DNA from: Chelativorans sp. AA-79
Lineage (GTDB): Bacteria; Pseudomonadota; Alphaproteobacteria; Rhizobiales; Rhizobiaceae
Assembly (NCBI RefSeq): GCF_029457495.1
Contig: NZ_CP120361.1
Location: 62,001 to 126,000, forward strand
Direction: 5' to 3'
DNA: 64,000 nucleotides
Under the pieces are notes generated by a model. It did not search any database. It had not been told where the DNA came from and saw nothing but the letters and a program-made list of their open reading frames with translations. Made by a program: the position numbers and the translations under genes. Positions 16,208 to 26,679 of the stretch are shown piece by piece. Each line of letters opens with the position of its first letter. Position 1 is the stretch's first letter.

Positions 16208-16825
16208 ATGAAATCAAGAATTCTTCTTGCCGCCGTCGTGGGCGTTTCGGCGGCACTGGCGGGTTGCAGCATCGATGGCACGCCGCGCGTCTTCACGTCG
16301 GAATATGGCATGGTTGCCGATGCTGGATATCAGTTGCCGCGTATCCCGATCTACAAGGTTCCGCGTCAGTATCATCGACAGGTGATCAAGTACGAGACGG
16401 GTGAGAAGCCCGGCACGATCATTGTCGATACGAAGGAGAAATACCTCTATCTCGTGCTGGAGGACGGCAAGGCGATGCGCTATGGCATCGGCGTCGGCCG
16501 CGAAGGGTTCGAGTGGTCGGGAACGGCGCGCGTCGCTTTGAAGCGCGAGTGGCCCACCTGGACGCCGCCGGCCGCCATGATCAAACGCCAGCCGGAACTC
16601 GCCAAATGGGCGAGGGGCATGCCGCCGGGGCTTTCCAACCCACTCGGCGCCCGTGCGCTCTACCTTTTCAACAAGGGCGGCGACACCGGCTACCGCCTGC
16701 ACGGCACGCCGGAATGGTGGTCCATCGGAAAGGCTATGTCGTCCGGCTGCATCCGCCTGTTGAACCAGGATATCATCGATCTCTACAATCGCGCCGAGGT
16801 CGGCGCCAAGGTGATTGTGAAGTAG
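16208..16825 (+). CDS. L,D-transpeptidase lipoprotein (YkuD domain)
   Basis: Starting at ATG 16208 the 205-residue product has a lipoprotein signal, MKSRILLAAVVGVSAALAGC, with Cys20 as the lipidation site. The YkuD domain (about 70-205) has the catalytic pattern His165 in LHGTPE and Cys181 in SSGCIRL. Such enzymes form 3-3 cross-links in peptidoglycan or attach lipoproteins and outer-membrane proteins to it. The WPTWTPPAAMIKRQPELAKW stretch is common in rhizobial members. An in-frame ATG 18 codons earlier would place the signal peptide inside the protein, so it was rejected. A terminator follows at 16869. Confidence 0.93.
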   Translation: MKSRILLAAVVGVSAALAGCSIDGTPRVFTSEYGMVADAGYQLPRIPIYKVPRQYHRQVIKYETGEKPGTIIVDTKEKYLYLVLEDGKAMRYGIGVGREGFEWSGTARVALKREWPTWTPPAAMIKRQPELAKWARGMPPGLSNPLGARALYLFNKGGDTGYRLHGTPEWWSIGKAMSSGCIRLLNQDIIDLYNRAEVGAKVIVK

Positions 16826-16868
16826 GACCGTCTCGGCAACACAAGCGGACCGAAGCACAAAGGAAAAC

Positions 16869-16890
16869 CGGGCCGAACGGCCCGTTTTTT
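16869..16890 (+). terminator. Intrinsic terminator after the L,D-transpeptidase gene
   Basis: CGGGCC-GAAC-GGCCCG forms a perfect 6-bp GC stem with a tetraloop, followed by six T residues and CTTTT. It lies 43 bp behind the L,D-transpeptidase stop and in front of the convergent nfu gene. Confidence 0.9.
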
Positions 16891-16914
16891 CTTTTACGCG
16901 ACGAAATTTTCGGG

Positions 16915-17484
16915 TCAGGTCACCTGCTCGACGTGCTGGACCTCCGGCACGAAGTGGTGAAGCAGGTTCTGGATGCCATGCTTCAGCGTGGCCGTGGAGG
17001 ACGGGCAGCCGGCGCAGGCACCCTTCATATGCAGGAACACGGTGCCGTTCTCGTAACCGCGGAAGGTGATGTCGCCGCCGTCCTGGGCGACCGCCGGGCG
17101 GACGCGGGTTTCAAGGAGCTCCTTGATCGTGGCGACGATCTCCCCGTCAGCCTCGTCGAAGAATTCGCCGCCCTCCGCTGCCCGGTCGCCGGTATCGTTC
17201 GCCGCCATCACCGGCTGGCCCGACATGAAATGTTCCATGATCGTGCCGAGGATCGCCGGCTTCAGATGCTGCCAGTCGGCGCCTTCCTTCGTCACGGTGA
17301 TGAAGTCGAAACCGAAGAAAACACCGGTAACGCCGGGCACGTCGAAAAGCCGGCCGGCGAGCGGTGAAGCGGTGCGCGCGCCCTCCGGGTCGCGGAAGTC
17401 CGCCGTGCCCTCCTCCAGGACCACCCTGCCCGGCAGGAACTTCAGCGTCGCGGGGTTGGGGGTCGCTTCCGTCTGGATAAACAT
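16915..17484 (-). CDS. nfuA: Nfu-type iron-sulfur cluster scaffold/carrier
   Basis: The 189-residue protein has an N-terminal Nfu_N domain (MFIQTEATPNPATLKFLPGR) and a C-terminal NifU-like domain with the cluster-binding CxxC at Cys157 and Cys160 (GACAGCPSS). It delivers [4Fe-4S] clusters to client enzymes; the window contains several possible clients, such as QueG, PhnJ and FdsA/FdsB. An in-frame ATG nine codons upstream (METPP) cannot be excluded, but the family normally starts at MFIQTE. Confidence 0.93.
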   Translation of the reverse strand: MFIQTEATPNPATLKFLPGRVVLEEGTADFRDPEGARTASPLAGRLFDVPGVTGVFFGFDFITVTKEGADWQHLKPAILGTIMEHFMSGQPVMAANDTGDRAAEGGEFFDEADGEIVATIKELLETRVRPAVAQDGGDITFRGYENGTVFLHMKGACAGCPSSTATLKHGIQNLLHHFVPEVQHVEQVT

Positions 17485-17577
17485 CGGCGGGGTCTCCATG
17501 CTGCCGTTCTTTGGAATAATTCTAAAATAGGCCGATCTGCGCAGCCATTCAAGCGGCATATGGGGTGCCGGGTGCCG

Positions 17578-18069
17578 CTACGCCAGGCTTTCGATCTCCT
17601 CGTCCGAGAGGCTGTGGGGCACCACGGTCACCGGAATGGGGAACGCGGCCCCCTTTCCGGCAATAGAGGAGACCAGTGGTCCCGGCCCCTCCTTGGCTCC
17701 GCCGGCGCCCAGCACGAGGATCGCGATATCCTGGTCCTCCTCGATGAGCTTGTGGATCTCCTCCACGGTCTTTCCCTCGCGCACGACGAGCTCGGGCTCG
17801 ATACCCACCGACTCGCGGATCTTGGACGCATAGGCGTTCAGCGCCGCCTGCGCGCTGCTCGTGGCCTCCTCGCGCATGATCTGCTCGACGCCCAGCCAAT
17901 GCTGGAAATCGCCAGGCTCCACGACGAAGAGCAGCACCACCAAACCGTTGGTGGATTTCGCGCGGCGGGAAGCGTAGGCGACTGCGCGGTCGCATTCCGG
18001 CGTTTCGTCGACGATCGCCAGGAACTTGCGCTTGTGGCCGGCTTCACGGCTCAGACGTTTGGATACCAT
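17578..18069 (-). CDS. Universal stress protein family protein
   Basis: The 163-residue protein begins MVSKRLSREAGHKRKFLAIV and contains the USP fold: a first beta strand FLAIVDETPECDRAV, a helix with YASRRAKSTNG and the nucleotide-loop-like LVLGAGGAKEGPGPLVSSI. The loop departs from the classic G-x2-G-x9-G(S/T) motif, so ATP binding is unsure. AAAGGACATGC before ATG 18069 supports this start. Function cannot be inferred beyond stress-related. Confidence 0.82.
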   Translation of the reverse strand: MVSKRLSREAGHKRKFLAIVDETPECDRAVAYASRRAKSTNGLVVLLFVVEPGDFQHWLGVEQIMREEATSSAQAALNAYASKIRESVGIEPELVVREGKTVEEIHKLIEEDQDIAILVLGAGGAKEGPGPLVSSIAGKGAAFPIPVTVVPHSLSDEEIESLA

Positions 18070-18162
18070 GCATGTCCTTTCCTGCACGGGTGGGCAGCCG
18101 TTGCGGCGCAATCTGCCACTCAGCGCGCCGGGCGGCAAGCTCCCGCGTGGAGCCCTTCCCTG

Positions 18163-19230
18163 TCAGTTCACCAGGAGCCCGACGATCTCGTGCACTTGTT
18201 TCATGGTCGCCTCGGCTTTGGCGGAGGCGCGTTCGCCGCCTTCCCGCAGGATACCGTCGATATAGCCGGGATCCGCCTTGATGCGCTTCATCTTCTGGCT
18301 GATCGGCGCAAGCTTTTCGACAGCGAGATCGGCGAGCGCAGGCTTGAAGTCGGAGAATTGCCGCCCGCCGAATTCGGAGATCACCTTCTCCCGCGTCACA
18401 CCGGCGAGCGCGGCATAGATGCCGACCAGGTTCTCCGCCTCAGGCCGTGCGGCCAGTCCCTCCAGGTCGCTCGGCAACGGCTCGGGATCGGTTTTTGCCT
18501 TCTTGATCTTGCGTGCGATCGTGTCGGCATCATCGAGAAGATTGATGCGCGAGAGATCGGACGGATCGGACTTCGACATCTTCTTCGACCCGTCGCGCAG
18601 GCTCATGACGCGCGGCGCAGGGCCCTCGATCAGAGGCTCGGTGAGGGGGAAGAAGCCGTTCACCCGCTCTTCGCCGACCGTCATCTCGACGCCATAGCCG
18701 AGACCAGCGATCCGCTCCGAGAAGTCGTTGTTGAACTTCTGCGCGATGTCGCGCGTCAGTTCGAGATGCTGCTTCTGGTCCTCCCCGACGGGCACATGGG
18801 TGGCGCGGTAGAGCAGGATGTCGGCCGCCATCAGGCTCGGATAGGCCAGTAGGCCGAGCGAGGCGTTTTCCCGGTCCTTGCCGGCCTTGTCCTTGAACTG
18901 CGTCATCCGGTTCATCCAGCCGATGCGGGCGACGCAGTTGAATATCCAGGCGAGCTCCGCATGCTGCGGCACGCGGCTCTGATTGAAGATGATGTTCTTC
19001 CTGGGGTCGAGCCCGCTGGCCAGATAGGCAGCCGCGATGCCGCGCGTCTGGTCCATGAGGTCGTCATGGACCAGGGTGGCCGTCAGCGAATGCATGTCGA
19101 CCACACAATAGATGCACTCGTAGCTGTCCTGCAGCGCAACGAATTTCTGCAGCGCGCCCAGATAGTTTCCAAGATGGAGATTGCCGGTGGGCTGCACTCC
19201 GGAAAAGACGAGCTGCTTGAATTCACTCAT
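18163..19230 (-). CDS. trpS: Tryptophanyl-tRNA synthetase
   Basis: The 355-residue class I aminoacyl-tRNA synthetase charges tRNA-Trp. The HIGH-type motif is HLGN (19-22) within [16 protein letters not shown], and KMSKS lies near residue 213. Length and full-length similarity fit bacterial TrpS. The ATG at 19230 follows AGGGACGTTTCCC; an earlier in-frame ATG 13 codons upstream would add an unusual N-terminus. It sits downstream of murJ with a 95 bp gap, the usual glnD-murJ-trpS order of alphaproteobacteria. Confidence 0.97.
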   Translation of the reverse strand: MSEFKQLVFSGVQPTGNLHLGNYLGALQKFVALQDSYECIYCVVDMHSLTATLVHDDLMDQTRGIAAAYLASGLDPRKNIIFNQSRVPQHAELAWIFNCVARIGWMNRMTQFKDKAGKDRENASLGLLAYPSLMAADILLYRATHVPVGEDQKQHLELTRDIAQKFNNDFSERIAGLGYGVEMTVGEERVNGFFPLTEPLIEGPAPRVMSLRDGSKKMSKSDPSDLSRINLLDDADTIARKIKKAKTDPEPLPSDLEGLAARPEAENLVGIYAALAGVTREKVISEFGGRQFSDFKPALADLAVEKLAPISQKMKRIKADPGYIDGILREGGERASAKAEATMKQVHEIVGLLVN

Positions 19231-19325
19231 GGGAAACGTCCCTGAAAAGCCGAAGCGCCCCGCGGGCACCCTAAACCGTGGCGCTTATGGACGACCGGAA
19301 GGGGGCAATCAAGTCCCCCGGGGGC

Positions 19326-20915
19326 TCAGCCCTGTCCCGAGCCGGCCGCCCCACGCCGGCGCCTGCGCTTGAGGGCAGCGGCAAGCTCCGTCCGGTCGAC
19401 GGCGCCGGTTGCCAACGCAAGGAGCAGATAGACGGCCGCCGCCGCGGCGATGACGAGGAGGACGCCTGCTGCGCGAAGGGCGACCGCGGCATCCCGCATC
19501 GGTTCGGCAAACGCCAAATTGAGCCCGTATGCCACCGCACCCATGACCGCACTGGCGAATGCGATCATCGCCACGCGGCGCCATGTGACCGGGGAGGGCC
19601 GGAAAGCGTTCCTGTGCCAAAGAGTGCCCGCGAGCAGGATGACGTTGAGCCAGGAGGACAGCGAGGTGGCGAGCGCGATCGCGACATGGCCGTAGACGGG
19701 AAAGAGCGCGAGGCTGAGGCCGATATTGGCGATCACCGAGGCAAGCGAGAACCACATCGGCGTCTTCATGTCCTCACGGGCGAAGAAGCCCGGCTGGAAC
19801 ACCTTGATCAGTACGTAGGCGGGCAGGCCCGAGGCGAAGGCGGCAAGGGCGGCGGCCGTCATCTCGGTGTCGAGCGCGGTGAATTCGCCGCGCTCATAGA
19901 GCAGGCCCACGATCGCCGCCGGCATCACCATCAGGCCGATCGCCGCAGGGAGCGTCAGCCCCAGGGCGAATTCCAGTGAGCGGTTCTGCAGGTGCTGCGC
20001 GTCGTCGAGATTGCCGGCCTTGAGCGCGCGCGAAAGCTCCGGCAGCAGCACCACACCCACCGCCACGCCGATGACGCCCAGGGGAAGCTGGTTGATGCGG
20101 TCGGCGAAATTCAGGAGCGAGATCGCCTTGTCCTGGGCCGAGGCGATGACCTGCCCGACGAGCAGGTTGATCTGCATGATCCCGCCGGTGAGCAGCGCAG
20201 GCCCCATCAGCACGAGCAGGCGCTTGACGGCGGGCGTGAGCCGCGGTCGACGGAAACGCATCGAAAAACCCTCGCGATGAACCGCGAGGACCAGAATCAG
20301 GAGCTGCGCGATGCCGGAGGCGAAGACGCCCCATGCAAGCCACAGCCCGGCGGCATATTCGGGAAGGGCGCCGAACAACCCGACCAGGAGCACGATGATG
20401 AGGATCACGTTGAGCAGCACCGGAACGAGGGCCGCGAGGAAGAACCTTCGCATCGAGTTCATGATGCCCGACAGCATCGCCACCAGCGACATGCAGGTGA
20501 GATAGGGGAACATGATGCGCGTCATGACGACCGTGAGGTCGAACTTTTCCGGCGTGTCGGCGAAGCCCGGCGCCACCACCGTGCCCACCAGGAACGGCAT
20601 GAAGATCATGGCGAGCGCGGAGAGGCCGATCAGCGCTGCAAGCAGGACCGCCAGCACGTCTTCGCCGAAGCGGCGTGCGGCCTCGACCCCGCCGCCTTCC
20701 ATCTCCTTGGCGAAGAGGGGGATGAAGGCGGTGTTGAACGCGCCTTCGGCGAAGAGCCGGCGGAAGAGGTTCGGGAAGCGGAAGGCAGCATAGAATGCGT
20801 CGGTGACAGGACCCGCGCCGAGGGCTGCTGCGATCAGCGCCTCGCGCACGAAGCCCAGGACGCGGCTTGCCATCGTGGCGCTGCCGACGCTCGCGAATTT
20901 GCCGATGAGGCTCAT
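19326..20915 (-). CDS. murJ: Lipid II flippase MurJ
   Basis: A 529-residue MOP-superfamily protein with about 14 membrane helices. Conserved segments include SRVLGFVREALIAAALGAG near the N-terminus and FRFPNLFRRLFAEGAFNTAF, a MurJ hallmark with arginines facing the central cavity. MurJ moves the peptidoglycan precursor lipid II to the outer face of the inner membrane. A 52 bp gap separates it from glnD. The C-terminal tail is arginine-rich. Confidence 0.96.
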   Translation of the reverse strand: MSLIGKFASVGSATMASRVLGFVREALIAAALGAGPVTDAFYAAFRFPNLFRRLFAEGAFNTAFIPLFAKEMEGGGVEAARRFGEDVLAVLLAALIGLSALAMIFMPFLVGTVVAPGFADTPEKFDLTVVMTRIMFPYLTCMSLVAMLSGIMNSMRRFFLAALVPVLLNVILIIVLLVGLFGALPEYAAGLWLAWGVFASGIAQLLILVLAVHREGFSMRFRRPRLTPAVKRLLVLMGPALLTGGIMQINLLVGQVIASAQDKAISLLNFADRINQLPLGVIGVAVGVVLLPELSRALKAGNLDDAQHLQNRSLEFALGLTLPAAIGLMVMPAAIVGLLYERGEFTALDTEMTAAALAAFASGLPAYVLIKVFQPGFFAREDMKTPMWFSLASVIANIGLSLALFPVYGHVAIALATSLSSWLNVILLAGTLWHRNAFRPSPVTWRRVAMIAFASAVMGAVAYGLNLAFAEPMRDAAVALRAAGVLLVIAAAAAVYLLLALATGAVDRTELAAALKRRRRRGAAGSGQG

Positions 20916-20967
20916 GGGCAGAGCCTCCGGGCTCGGAGGGTGCGGGAAAGCGTAGCGATGCAGTTCC

Positions 20968-23775
20968 TCACGCCGCTACCGTCTTCGCCTTGCTTCGGTG
21001 GTTGCGCCTCGGCGGGCCGTTCTCGATCGTTTCGATGAGTTCACGACGGATCGTCTCCAGACGGTCGGGACTATCGACCTTGGAACCGGTGAGGTCAGTC
21101 ACATAGAAGGTATCGATCACCTTCTCGCCGAAAGTGGTGATGTGCGCGGAGGCGATGTCGAGCGAAAGGTCGGAGATGGCGCTGGTCACCTCCGACAAAA
21201 GGCCGGGCCGGTCAAGGCACTCGACCTCGATCACGGAGAAGCGGTTGGACAGCGTGTTGCGGAGCTCCGCGCGCGGCTCGACGCGGAAGGCCCTGGTGCC
21301 GCGGCGGGGCTTGGTGCGCTTCTCCAGCACCTCCGGCAGATAGGCTTTGCCCGACAGCACGTCCTCGATAAGGCGGCCCACGCGCTGCGCGCGGCGCAGC
21401 TCGTCCTCGTCCAGTTCGAATTCGCGGCCGATCAGGATCGTGTCGAGCGCGCGCCCATCGGTGGTGGTGAAGATCTGCGCGTCGACGATGTTGGCGCCGG
21501 CCGCCGCGCACGCACCGGCAATGACGGAGAGCAGGCGCGGATGGTCCGGCGCCAGGACCGTGATTTCCGTGACGGCTTCGAAAGCATGCGGCTTGACCAT
21601 GGTGGAGAGGGCCCGGCCTTGCCGGTCGGCCGCACGGATGAAGCCCGCATGGCGCACCTGATCGCCTTCGTCGACCGCAAGCAGGTAATTCTCGTAGTGA
21701 AGCCCGACATAGCGGCGCGCCTCGGCTTCCTCCCAGCCGGCTTTCTGGAGTTCTTCCGCCAGGAGCACGCGCGCACCTTCCGCGCGCATTGCGCGCGAGC
21801 CTTCGGAGAAGCCGCCAGTAAGCAGGAGCTCGGTCTCGTAATAGAGCGTCCGCAGCAACTGCCCCTTCCAGCCGTTCCACACGCCCGGTCCCACTCCGCG
21901 GATATCACAGACGGTGAGCACCAGGAGCAGCTTCAGCCTGTCCACCGACTGGACGATGTGGGCAAAATCCTGGATCGTCTTGCGATCGTTCAGGTCGCGC
22001 ATCTGTGCCGTCATCGACATCGTTAGATGTTCCTGGACGAGCCAGGCGACCATTTCCGTTTCCGCGGCGTCGAAGCCCATATGCGGGCAGAGCCGCCGGG
22101 CAATGCGTGCGCCGGCATCGGAGTGGTCCTCGGGCCTGCCCTTGGCGATGTCGTGGAACAGGAGGGCCGCGTAGAGCACCTTGCGCCAGGGCTTCAGGCC
22201 GGGCATCAGCGAATGGGCAAGCGGATGGATGTTCTGCCCGTCTCCGCGCTCGATCTCCGCCAGCACGCCGATGCAGCGGATCAGGTGCTCGTCGACCGTG
22301 TAATGGTGGTACATGGAGAACTGCATCATCGCCACGATCTTGTTGAAGTCGGGGATGAGCTTACCCAGCACCCCCGCCTCGTTCATCCGGCGCATGTTGA
22401 GCTCGGGATCGCGGTCGGACGTGAGAAGATCAAGGAACAGGCGGTTCGCCTCCTTGTTCCGGCGCAGGTTGCGGTCGATCAGCTTGAGCGAGCGCGTGAG
22501 CAGCTTCAGCGCGTCCGGGTGATATTCGAGGCCGTGCCGGTCGGCGAACCAGAAGAGCCTGAGCATGTTCACCGGATCGCGCTCGAATACGCCCTCATTG
22601 GCGAGGTTGATGCGGTGGTTGTCGATCACGAAATCGCTGGTGCCGGCAAGCTTGCGCTTGCGGCGCTGGAAGGTAAGGAAAATGCGGTTGAAGCCCGGCA
22701 CGTGCTTGGCCTGCTCCTCCTCGAGCGCCGCGCAGAAGATCCGGGTGAGATCCCCCACGGTCTTGGCCGTCAGGAAGTAATGCTTCATGAAGCGCTCGAC
22801 CGGCGACAGGCCCGGATGGCTCTTGTAGCCCAGCCTTTCGGCGATATCGCGCTGGATGTCGAAATGCAGCCGCTCCTCCGCCTTGCCGGTCAGGAAGTGC
22901 ATGTGGCAGCGCACGGCCCAGAGGAAATCCTCCGCCTTGGCGAACTGTAGATATTCCTGGCGGGTGAAGACGCCCTTTCCCACCAGTTCGTCGGCTTCGC
23001 GCACGCGGTAGTAATACTTGCCGATCCAGAACAGCGTGTGGAGGTCGCGCAGCCCTCCCTTGCCATCCTTTACGTTCGGTTCCACCACATAGCGGCTCTC
23101 GCCGCCCTTGGCATGCCGCGCGTCGCGCTCGGCGAGCTTCGCCTGGATGTATTCCGCGCCGGTGTCCTTGACGATGTCCTCGTCGAACCGCGCGACGAGA
23201 TCATCGTAGAGCCCTTGGTCGCCGCAGACGAAGCGTGCTTCCAGCACCGCCGTGCGTATCGTTACGTCGGAGAGCGCCTGCCGGATGCATTCGTCGACGT
23301 TGCGCGTGGCATGCCCCACCTTCAGGCCGAGATCCCAGAACATGTAGAGCATGTATTCGGCCACCTGCTCCCCCCAGGGCGTCTGTTTGTAAGGCAGAAG
23401 GAAGAGCAGATCGACGTCGGAGCCGGGCGCCAGCGTGCCGCGCCCGTAGCCGCCGACCGCGACAACCGCCATGCGCTCCGCCGCCGACCGGTTCTCGGCG
23501 GGATAGACGTGGGTAGAGGCGAAATCGTTGAGCGCGCGGACGATCTCGTCCATGAGATGTGAAAGCCGCGTGGCGCAGGCCGTGCCGCCACCGTCTTCGG
23601 AAAGCATTGTCTCCGCCGTCCGCCGGCCTTCGGCGAGCCGCGCCTTCAGGAGTTGCATCACCTTCTTGCGCGCTCCAGCTGATGTCGCGTCGCCTTCGGC
23701 CGCGACGGCGTCGAGTTCGGCGCGCAGGCCGGCGGGATCGATGATCTGGTCGAGCTTGAGTGGAACCTTGGCCAT
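20968..23775 (-). CDS. glnD: Bifunctional uridylyltransferase/uridylyl-removing enzyme GlnD
   Basis: The 935-residue protein has the full GlnD layout: nucleotidyltransferase motif [17 protein letters not shown] from residue 108 with Asp120 and Asp122, an HD hydrolase domain with FHDIAKG near the middle, and two C-terminal ACT domains (for example [18 protein letters not shown] and [18 protein letters not shown]). It uridylylates and deuridylylates PII proteins in response to glutamine, the primary nitrogen sensor. No GlnB or GlnK gene is in the window. Confidence 0.97.
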   Translation of the reverse strand: MAKVPLKLDQIIDPAGLRAELDAVAAEGDATSAGARKKVMQLLKARLAEGRRTAETMLSEDGGGTACATRLSHLMDEIVRALNDFASTHVYPAENRSAAERMAVVAVGGYGRGTLAPGSDVDLLFLLPYKQTPWGEQVAEYMLYMFWDLGLKVGHATRNVDECIRQALSDVTIRTAVLEARFVCGDQGLYDDLVARFDEDIVKDTGAEYIQAKLAERDARHAKGGESRYVVEPNVKDGKGGLRDLHTLFWIGKYYYRVREADELVGKGVFTRQEYLQFAKAEDFLWAVRCHMHFLTGKAEERLHFDIQRDIAERLGYKSHPGLSPVERFMKHYFLTAKTVGDLTRIFCAALEEEQAKHVPGFNRIFLTFQRRKRKLAGTSDFVIDNHRINLANEGVFERDPVNMLRLFWFADRHGLEYHPDALKLLTRSLKLIDRNLRRNKEANRLFLDLLTSDRDPELNMRRMNEAGVLGKLIPDFNKIVAMMQFSMYHHYTVDEHLIRCIGVLAEIERGDGQNIHPLAHSLMPGLKPWRKVLYAALLFHDIAKGRPEDHSDAGARIARRLCPHMGFDAAETEMVAWLVQEHLTMSMTAQMRDLNDRKTIQDFAHIVQSVDRLKLLLVLTVCDIRGVGPGVWNGWKGQLLRTLYYETELLLTGGFSEGSRAMRAEGARVLLAEELQKAGWEEAEARRYVGLHYENYLLAVDEGDQVRHAGFIRAADRQGRALSTMVKPHAFEAVTEITVLAPDHPRLLSVIAGACAAAGANIVDAQIFTTTDGRALDTILIGREFELDEDELRRAQRVGRLIEDVLSGKAYLPEVLEKRTKPRRGTRAFRVEPRAELRNTLSNRFSVIEVECLDRPGLLSEVTSAISDLSLDIASAHITTFGEKVIDTFYVTDLTGSKVDSPDRLETIRRELIETIENGPPRRNHRSKAKTVAA

Positions 23776-23839
23776 ACCGTTTCCGCATTAGGCGGCGCTG
23801 TATAGCGCGTTTTTCGGCAACAGGGAAAGGCCCGCCCCT

Positions 23840-26566
23840 TTACCCCTCCATCACGACCCGCTTCAACCTGTACAGCACCTCCAGCGCCTCGCGCGGGCTC
23901 ATGCCGTCCGGGTCGAGCGCGGTGAGTTCCTCCCGCAGCCGGTCGGACGCTTTCGGCTTCGGCGGTTCGTGACGGATCGCAGCAGAGAACAGCGGAAGGT
24001 CGTCGACGATGCGCGCGGCCTTGGTCCCGGTTTCGCCCGCTTCCAGCCGGTGCAGCACGTCGCGCGCGCGCTCCACCACCGCCTGCGGCAGGCCGGCAAG
24101 GCGGGCCACCTGAATGCCGTAGGAGCGGTCGGCTGCACCGCGTGCAACCTCGTGCAGGAAGATCACCTCGCCCTCGAACTCCTTCACCCGCATCGTGACA
24201 TTGAGGAGGCGCGCAAGCTTCTCCGTCAGCGCCGTCATCTCGTGGAAATGGGTGGCGAAAAGAGCCCGGCAGCGATTCTGCTCGTGGAGGTATTCGACAG
24301 CGGCCCAGGCGATGGAGAGCCCGTCGAAGGTGGCCGTGCCGCGGCCGATCTCGTCGAGGATGACGAGCGAGCGCTCACCCGCCTGGTTGAGGATCGCGGC
24401 CGTTTCCACCATCTCGACCATAAAGGTGGACCGCCCGCGCGCAAGATCGTCGGAAGCGCCGACGCGGGAGAACAGACGGTCGACCACGCCGATGCGCGCG
24501 GAACGCGCCGGCACGAAGGAGCCCATCTGCGCGAGCACGGCGATCAGCGCGTTCTGGCGGAGGAAGGTGGACTTGCCGCCCATGTTCGGCCCTGTGAGCA
24601 GCCAGATGGCACCGGCCTTCTCCCCTTCCGTCGGCGAGAGATCACAGTCATTGGCCACGAAGGGCTCGCCGAGCTGTCTGCGCAGCGCCTGCTCCACCAC
24701 GGGATGGCGGCCGCCTTCCACATTGAAATCCAGGCTCATGTCCACCACCGGCCGGCAATAGGCTTCGCTTTCGGCCAGGCATGCGAGCGCAGCGGAGACA
24801 TCCAGCACCGCGAGCGCCTGCGCGGCGGCACGCAGCGGCTCGGAAGCCGCCACCACCTCGCCCACCAGCCGGTCGAAAACCGCAAGCTCGATCGTGAGCG
24901 CACGATCGGCGGCATTGGCGATCTTGGTTTCGAGGTCCGCCAGCTCCGTGGTGGTGAAGCGCATGGCGTTCGCCATGGTCTGCCGGTGGATGAAGCGTGC
25001 GCGCGCCTCGTCCGTGCCGGTCAGGGCGCCTGCATTGTTGGCGGTCACCTCGATATAGTAGCCTAGGATGTTGTTGTGCCGGATCTTCAGCGAGCGGATG
25101 CCCGTCTCCTCGACCAGGTCCCGCTCCATGCCGGCGATCACGCGGCGCGACTGGTCGCGCAGCGCCCGCATCTCGTCCAGCTCCGCATCGTAGCCCTCGC
25201 GCACGAACCCGCCGTCGCGCTTCAGAAGCGGCAATTCCTCCGCGAGCGCCCGGTCGAAATGGGAGGATAGCTCTGCCGGCAGCGCTCGCAGCACGTAGAC
25301 GGCATTGGCCAGCTCCGGCGGCAGCTCTTTTCCCTCGAGGAGTTCAGCCACCGCCGCCGATGCGGAGAACCCCATCGAAAGCGCGCCAAGGTCGCGCGGG
25401 CCGCCGCGGTTGAGCGCCAGTCGCGAAAGCGCGCGGCTCATGTCCGGTACGCCCTTCAGGTGCTCACGCAGCCCGTCGCGCAGGTCGAGTTCATCGAGGA
25501 AGAAGGAAATGGAATCGAGCCGCTCGCCGATCGCCTTCGGGTCGGTGAGCGGCGACATCAGGCGCTCGGCCAGCAACCGTCCGCCTGCTCCCGTCACCGT
25601 GCGGTCGATCGCCTTCAAAAGGCTGCCGTCGCGGTTGCCCGAGAGCGTGCGTGCCAGTTCCAGATTGGCCCGGGTGGACGGGTCGATGAAAAGGCTTGCA
25701 CCGTCCTCGTCCCGCTCCGGCCGGCCGAGCGGCGGGCGCTCGGCTTTCTGCGTCTTCTCCACATAGGCGGCAGCGCCGGAAATGGCCGAAAGCTCCGCGC
25801 GGGAGAACCGGCCGAAGCCGTCGAGCGTGGCCACGCCGTAGAAACGCGACAGCCGCATGGCCGCACTCGCCGAATCGAAGAAGGTCGGCGGCTGCGGCAC
25901 CACGACCCGGCCAAGGACGTCGAACACGGGCCGAAGCTCCGCATCGTGATAGGCGGGCTCGGCCACGATCAATTCGCGCGGGTCGATGCGGGAGATATCG
26001 GCGAGCAGCCGGTCGGGCGCAGTGGAAGCCACCCGGAAAACGCCGGTGGAGATGTCGATCCAGGCGAGCGCGAGCTGCTGCGTCTCGTTGCCCTTCACGC
26101 GTCCGAGCGCCATCAGGTAATTGGCCTCGGAGGGATCCAGCAGCTTCTCTTCCGTGATGGTTCCCGGCGTCACAAGCCGGATCACGTCGCGACGCACCAC
26201 GGCCTTGTAGCCGCGCTTCCTGGCCTCCGCCGGATCTTCCATCTGCTCGCAGACGGCCACGCGGAACCCGAGTGCTATGAGCTTCTGCAGATAGTCGTCG
26301 GCCGCATGCACCGGCACGCCGCACATGGGGATATCTTCGCCTCGGTGCTTGCCGCGCTTGGTGAGCGTGATTCCGAGCGCCCGGCTCGCCGCTTCCGCGT
26401 CGTCGAAGAAGAGCTCGTAGAAGTCGCCCATGCGGTAGAAGAGGAGGCAATCCGCGTTCGCTGCCTTGATCTCGATATATTGCTGCATCATGGGCGTGGC
26501 GCCCTCGGCTGCCGCCATGGGCGCTGCCGTGGCTTCGATCCCACGCATCGGCATCTCTTGATTCAA
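23840..26566 (-). CDS. mutS: DNA mismatch repair protein MutS
   Basis: The 908-residue protein has the mismatch-contacting GDFYELF motif (47-53, Phe49 and Glu51) and an ABC-type ATPase with Walker [11 protein letters not shown] near residue 657 and Walker [13 protein letters not shown]. It recognises base mismatches as a dimer. The frame starts with TTG 26566, behind an AGAGG about eight bases upstream; ATG codons at 26554 and 26548 are alternatives that shorten it by 4 or 6 residues. It diverges from maeB across about 113 bp. Confidence 0.97.
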   Translation of the reverse strand: MNQEMPMRGIEATAAPMAAAEGATPMMQQYIEIKAANADCLLFYRMGDFYELFFDDAEAASRALGITLTKRGKHRGEDIPMCGVPVHAADDYLQKLIALGFRVAVCEQMEDPAEARKRGYKAVVRRDVIRLVTPGTITEEKLLDPSEANYLMALGRVKGNETQQLALAWIDISTGVFRVASTAPDRLLADISRIDPRELIVAEPAYHDAELRPVFDVLGRVVVPQPPTFFDSASAAMRLSRFYGVATLDGFGRFSRAELSAISGAAAYVEKTQKAERPPLGRPERDEDGASLFIDPSTRANLELARTLSGNRDGSLLKAIDRTVTGAGGRLLAERLMSPLTDPKAIGERLDSISFFLDELDLRDGLREHLKGVPDMSRALSRLALNRGGPRDLGALSMGFSASAAVAELLEGKELPPELANAVYVLRALPAELSSHFDRALAEELPLLKRDGGFVREGYDAELDEMRALRDQSRRVIAGMERDLVEETGIRSLKIRHNNILGYYIEVTANNAGALTGTDEARARFIHRQTMANAMRFTTTELADLETKIANAADRALTIELAVFDRLVGEVVAASEPLRAAAQALAVLDVSAALACLAESEAYCRPVVDMSLDFNVEGGRHPVVEQALRRQLGEPFVANDCDLSPTEGEKAGAIWLLTGPNMGGKSTFLRQNALIAVLAQMGSFVPARSARIGVVDRLFSRVGASDDLARGRSTFMVEMVETAAILNQAGERSLVILDEIGRGTATFDGLSIAWAAVEYLHEQNRCRALFATHFHEMTALTEKLARLLNVTMRVKEFEGEVIFLHEVARGAADRSYGIQVARLAGLPQAVVERARDVLHRLEAGETGTKAARIVDDLPLFSAAIRHEPPKPKASDRLREELTALDPDGMSPREALEVLYRLKRVVMEG

Positions 26567-26679
26567 GGATCCGCCTCTCGGAAAAACTCAGGCTCACCCA
26601 TTTACCTACCGCAAATGTAGCCTTATGCACCCGTGTTCGGCAAAACTCCACAGGAAGCCGAGCGGGAGGAGGGGAAGAG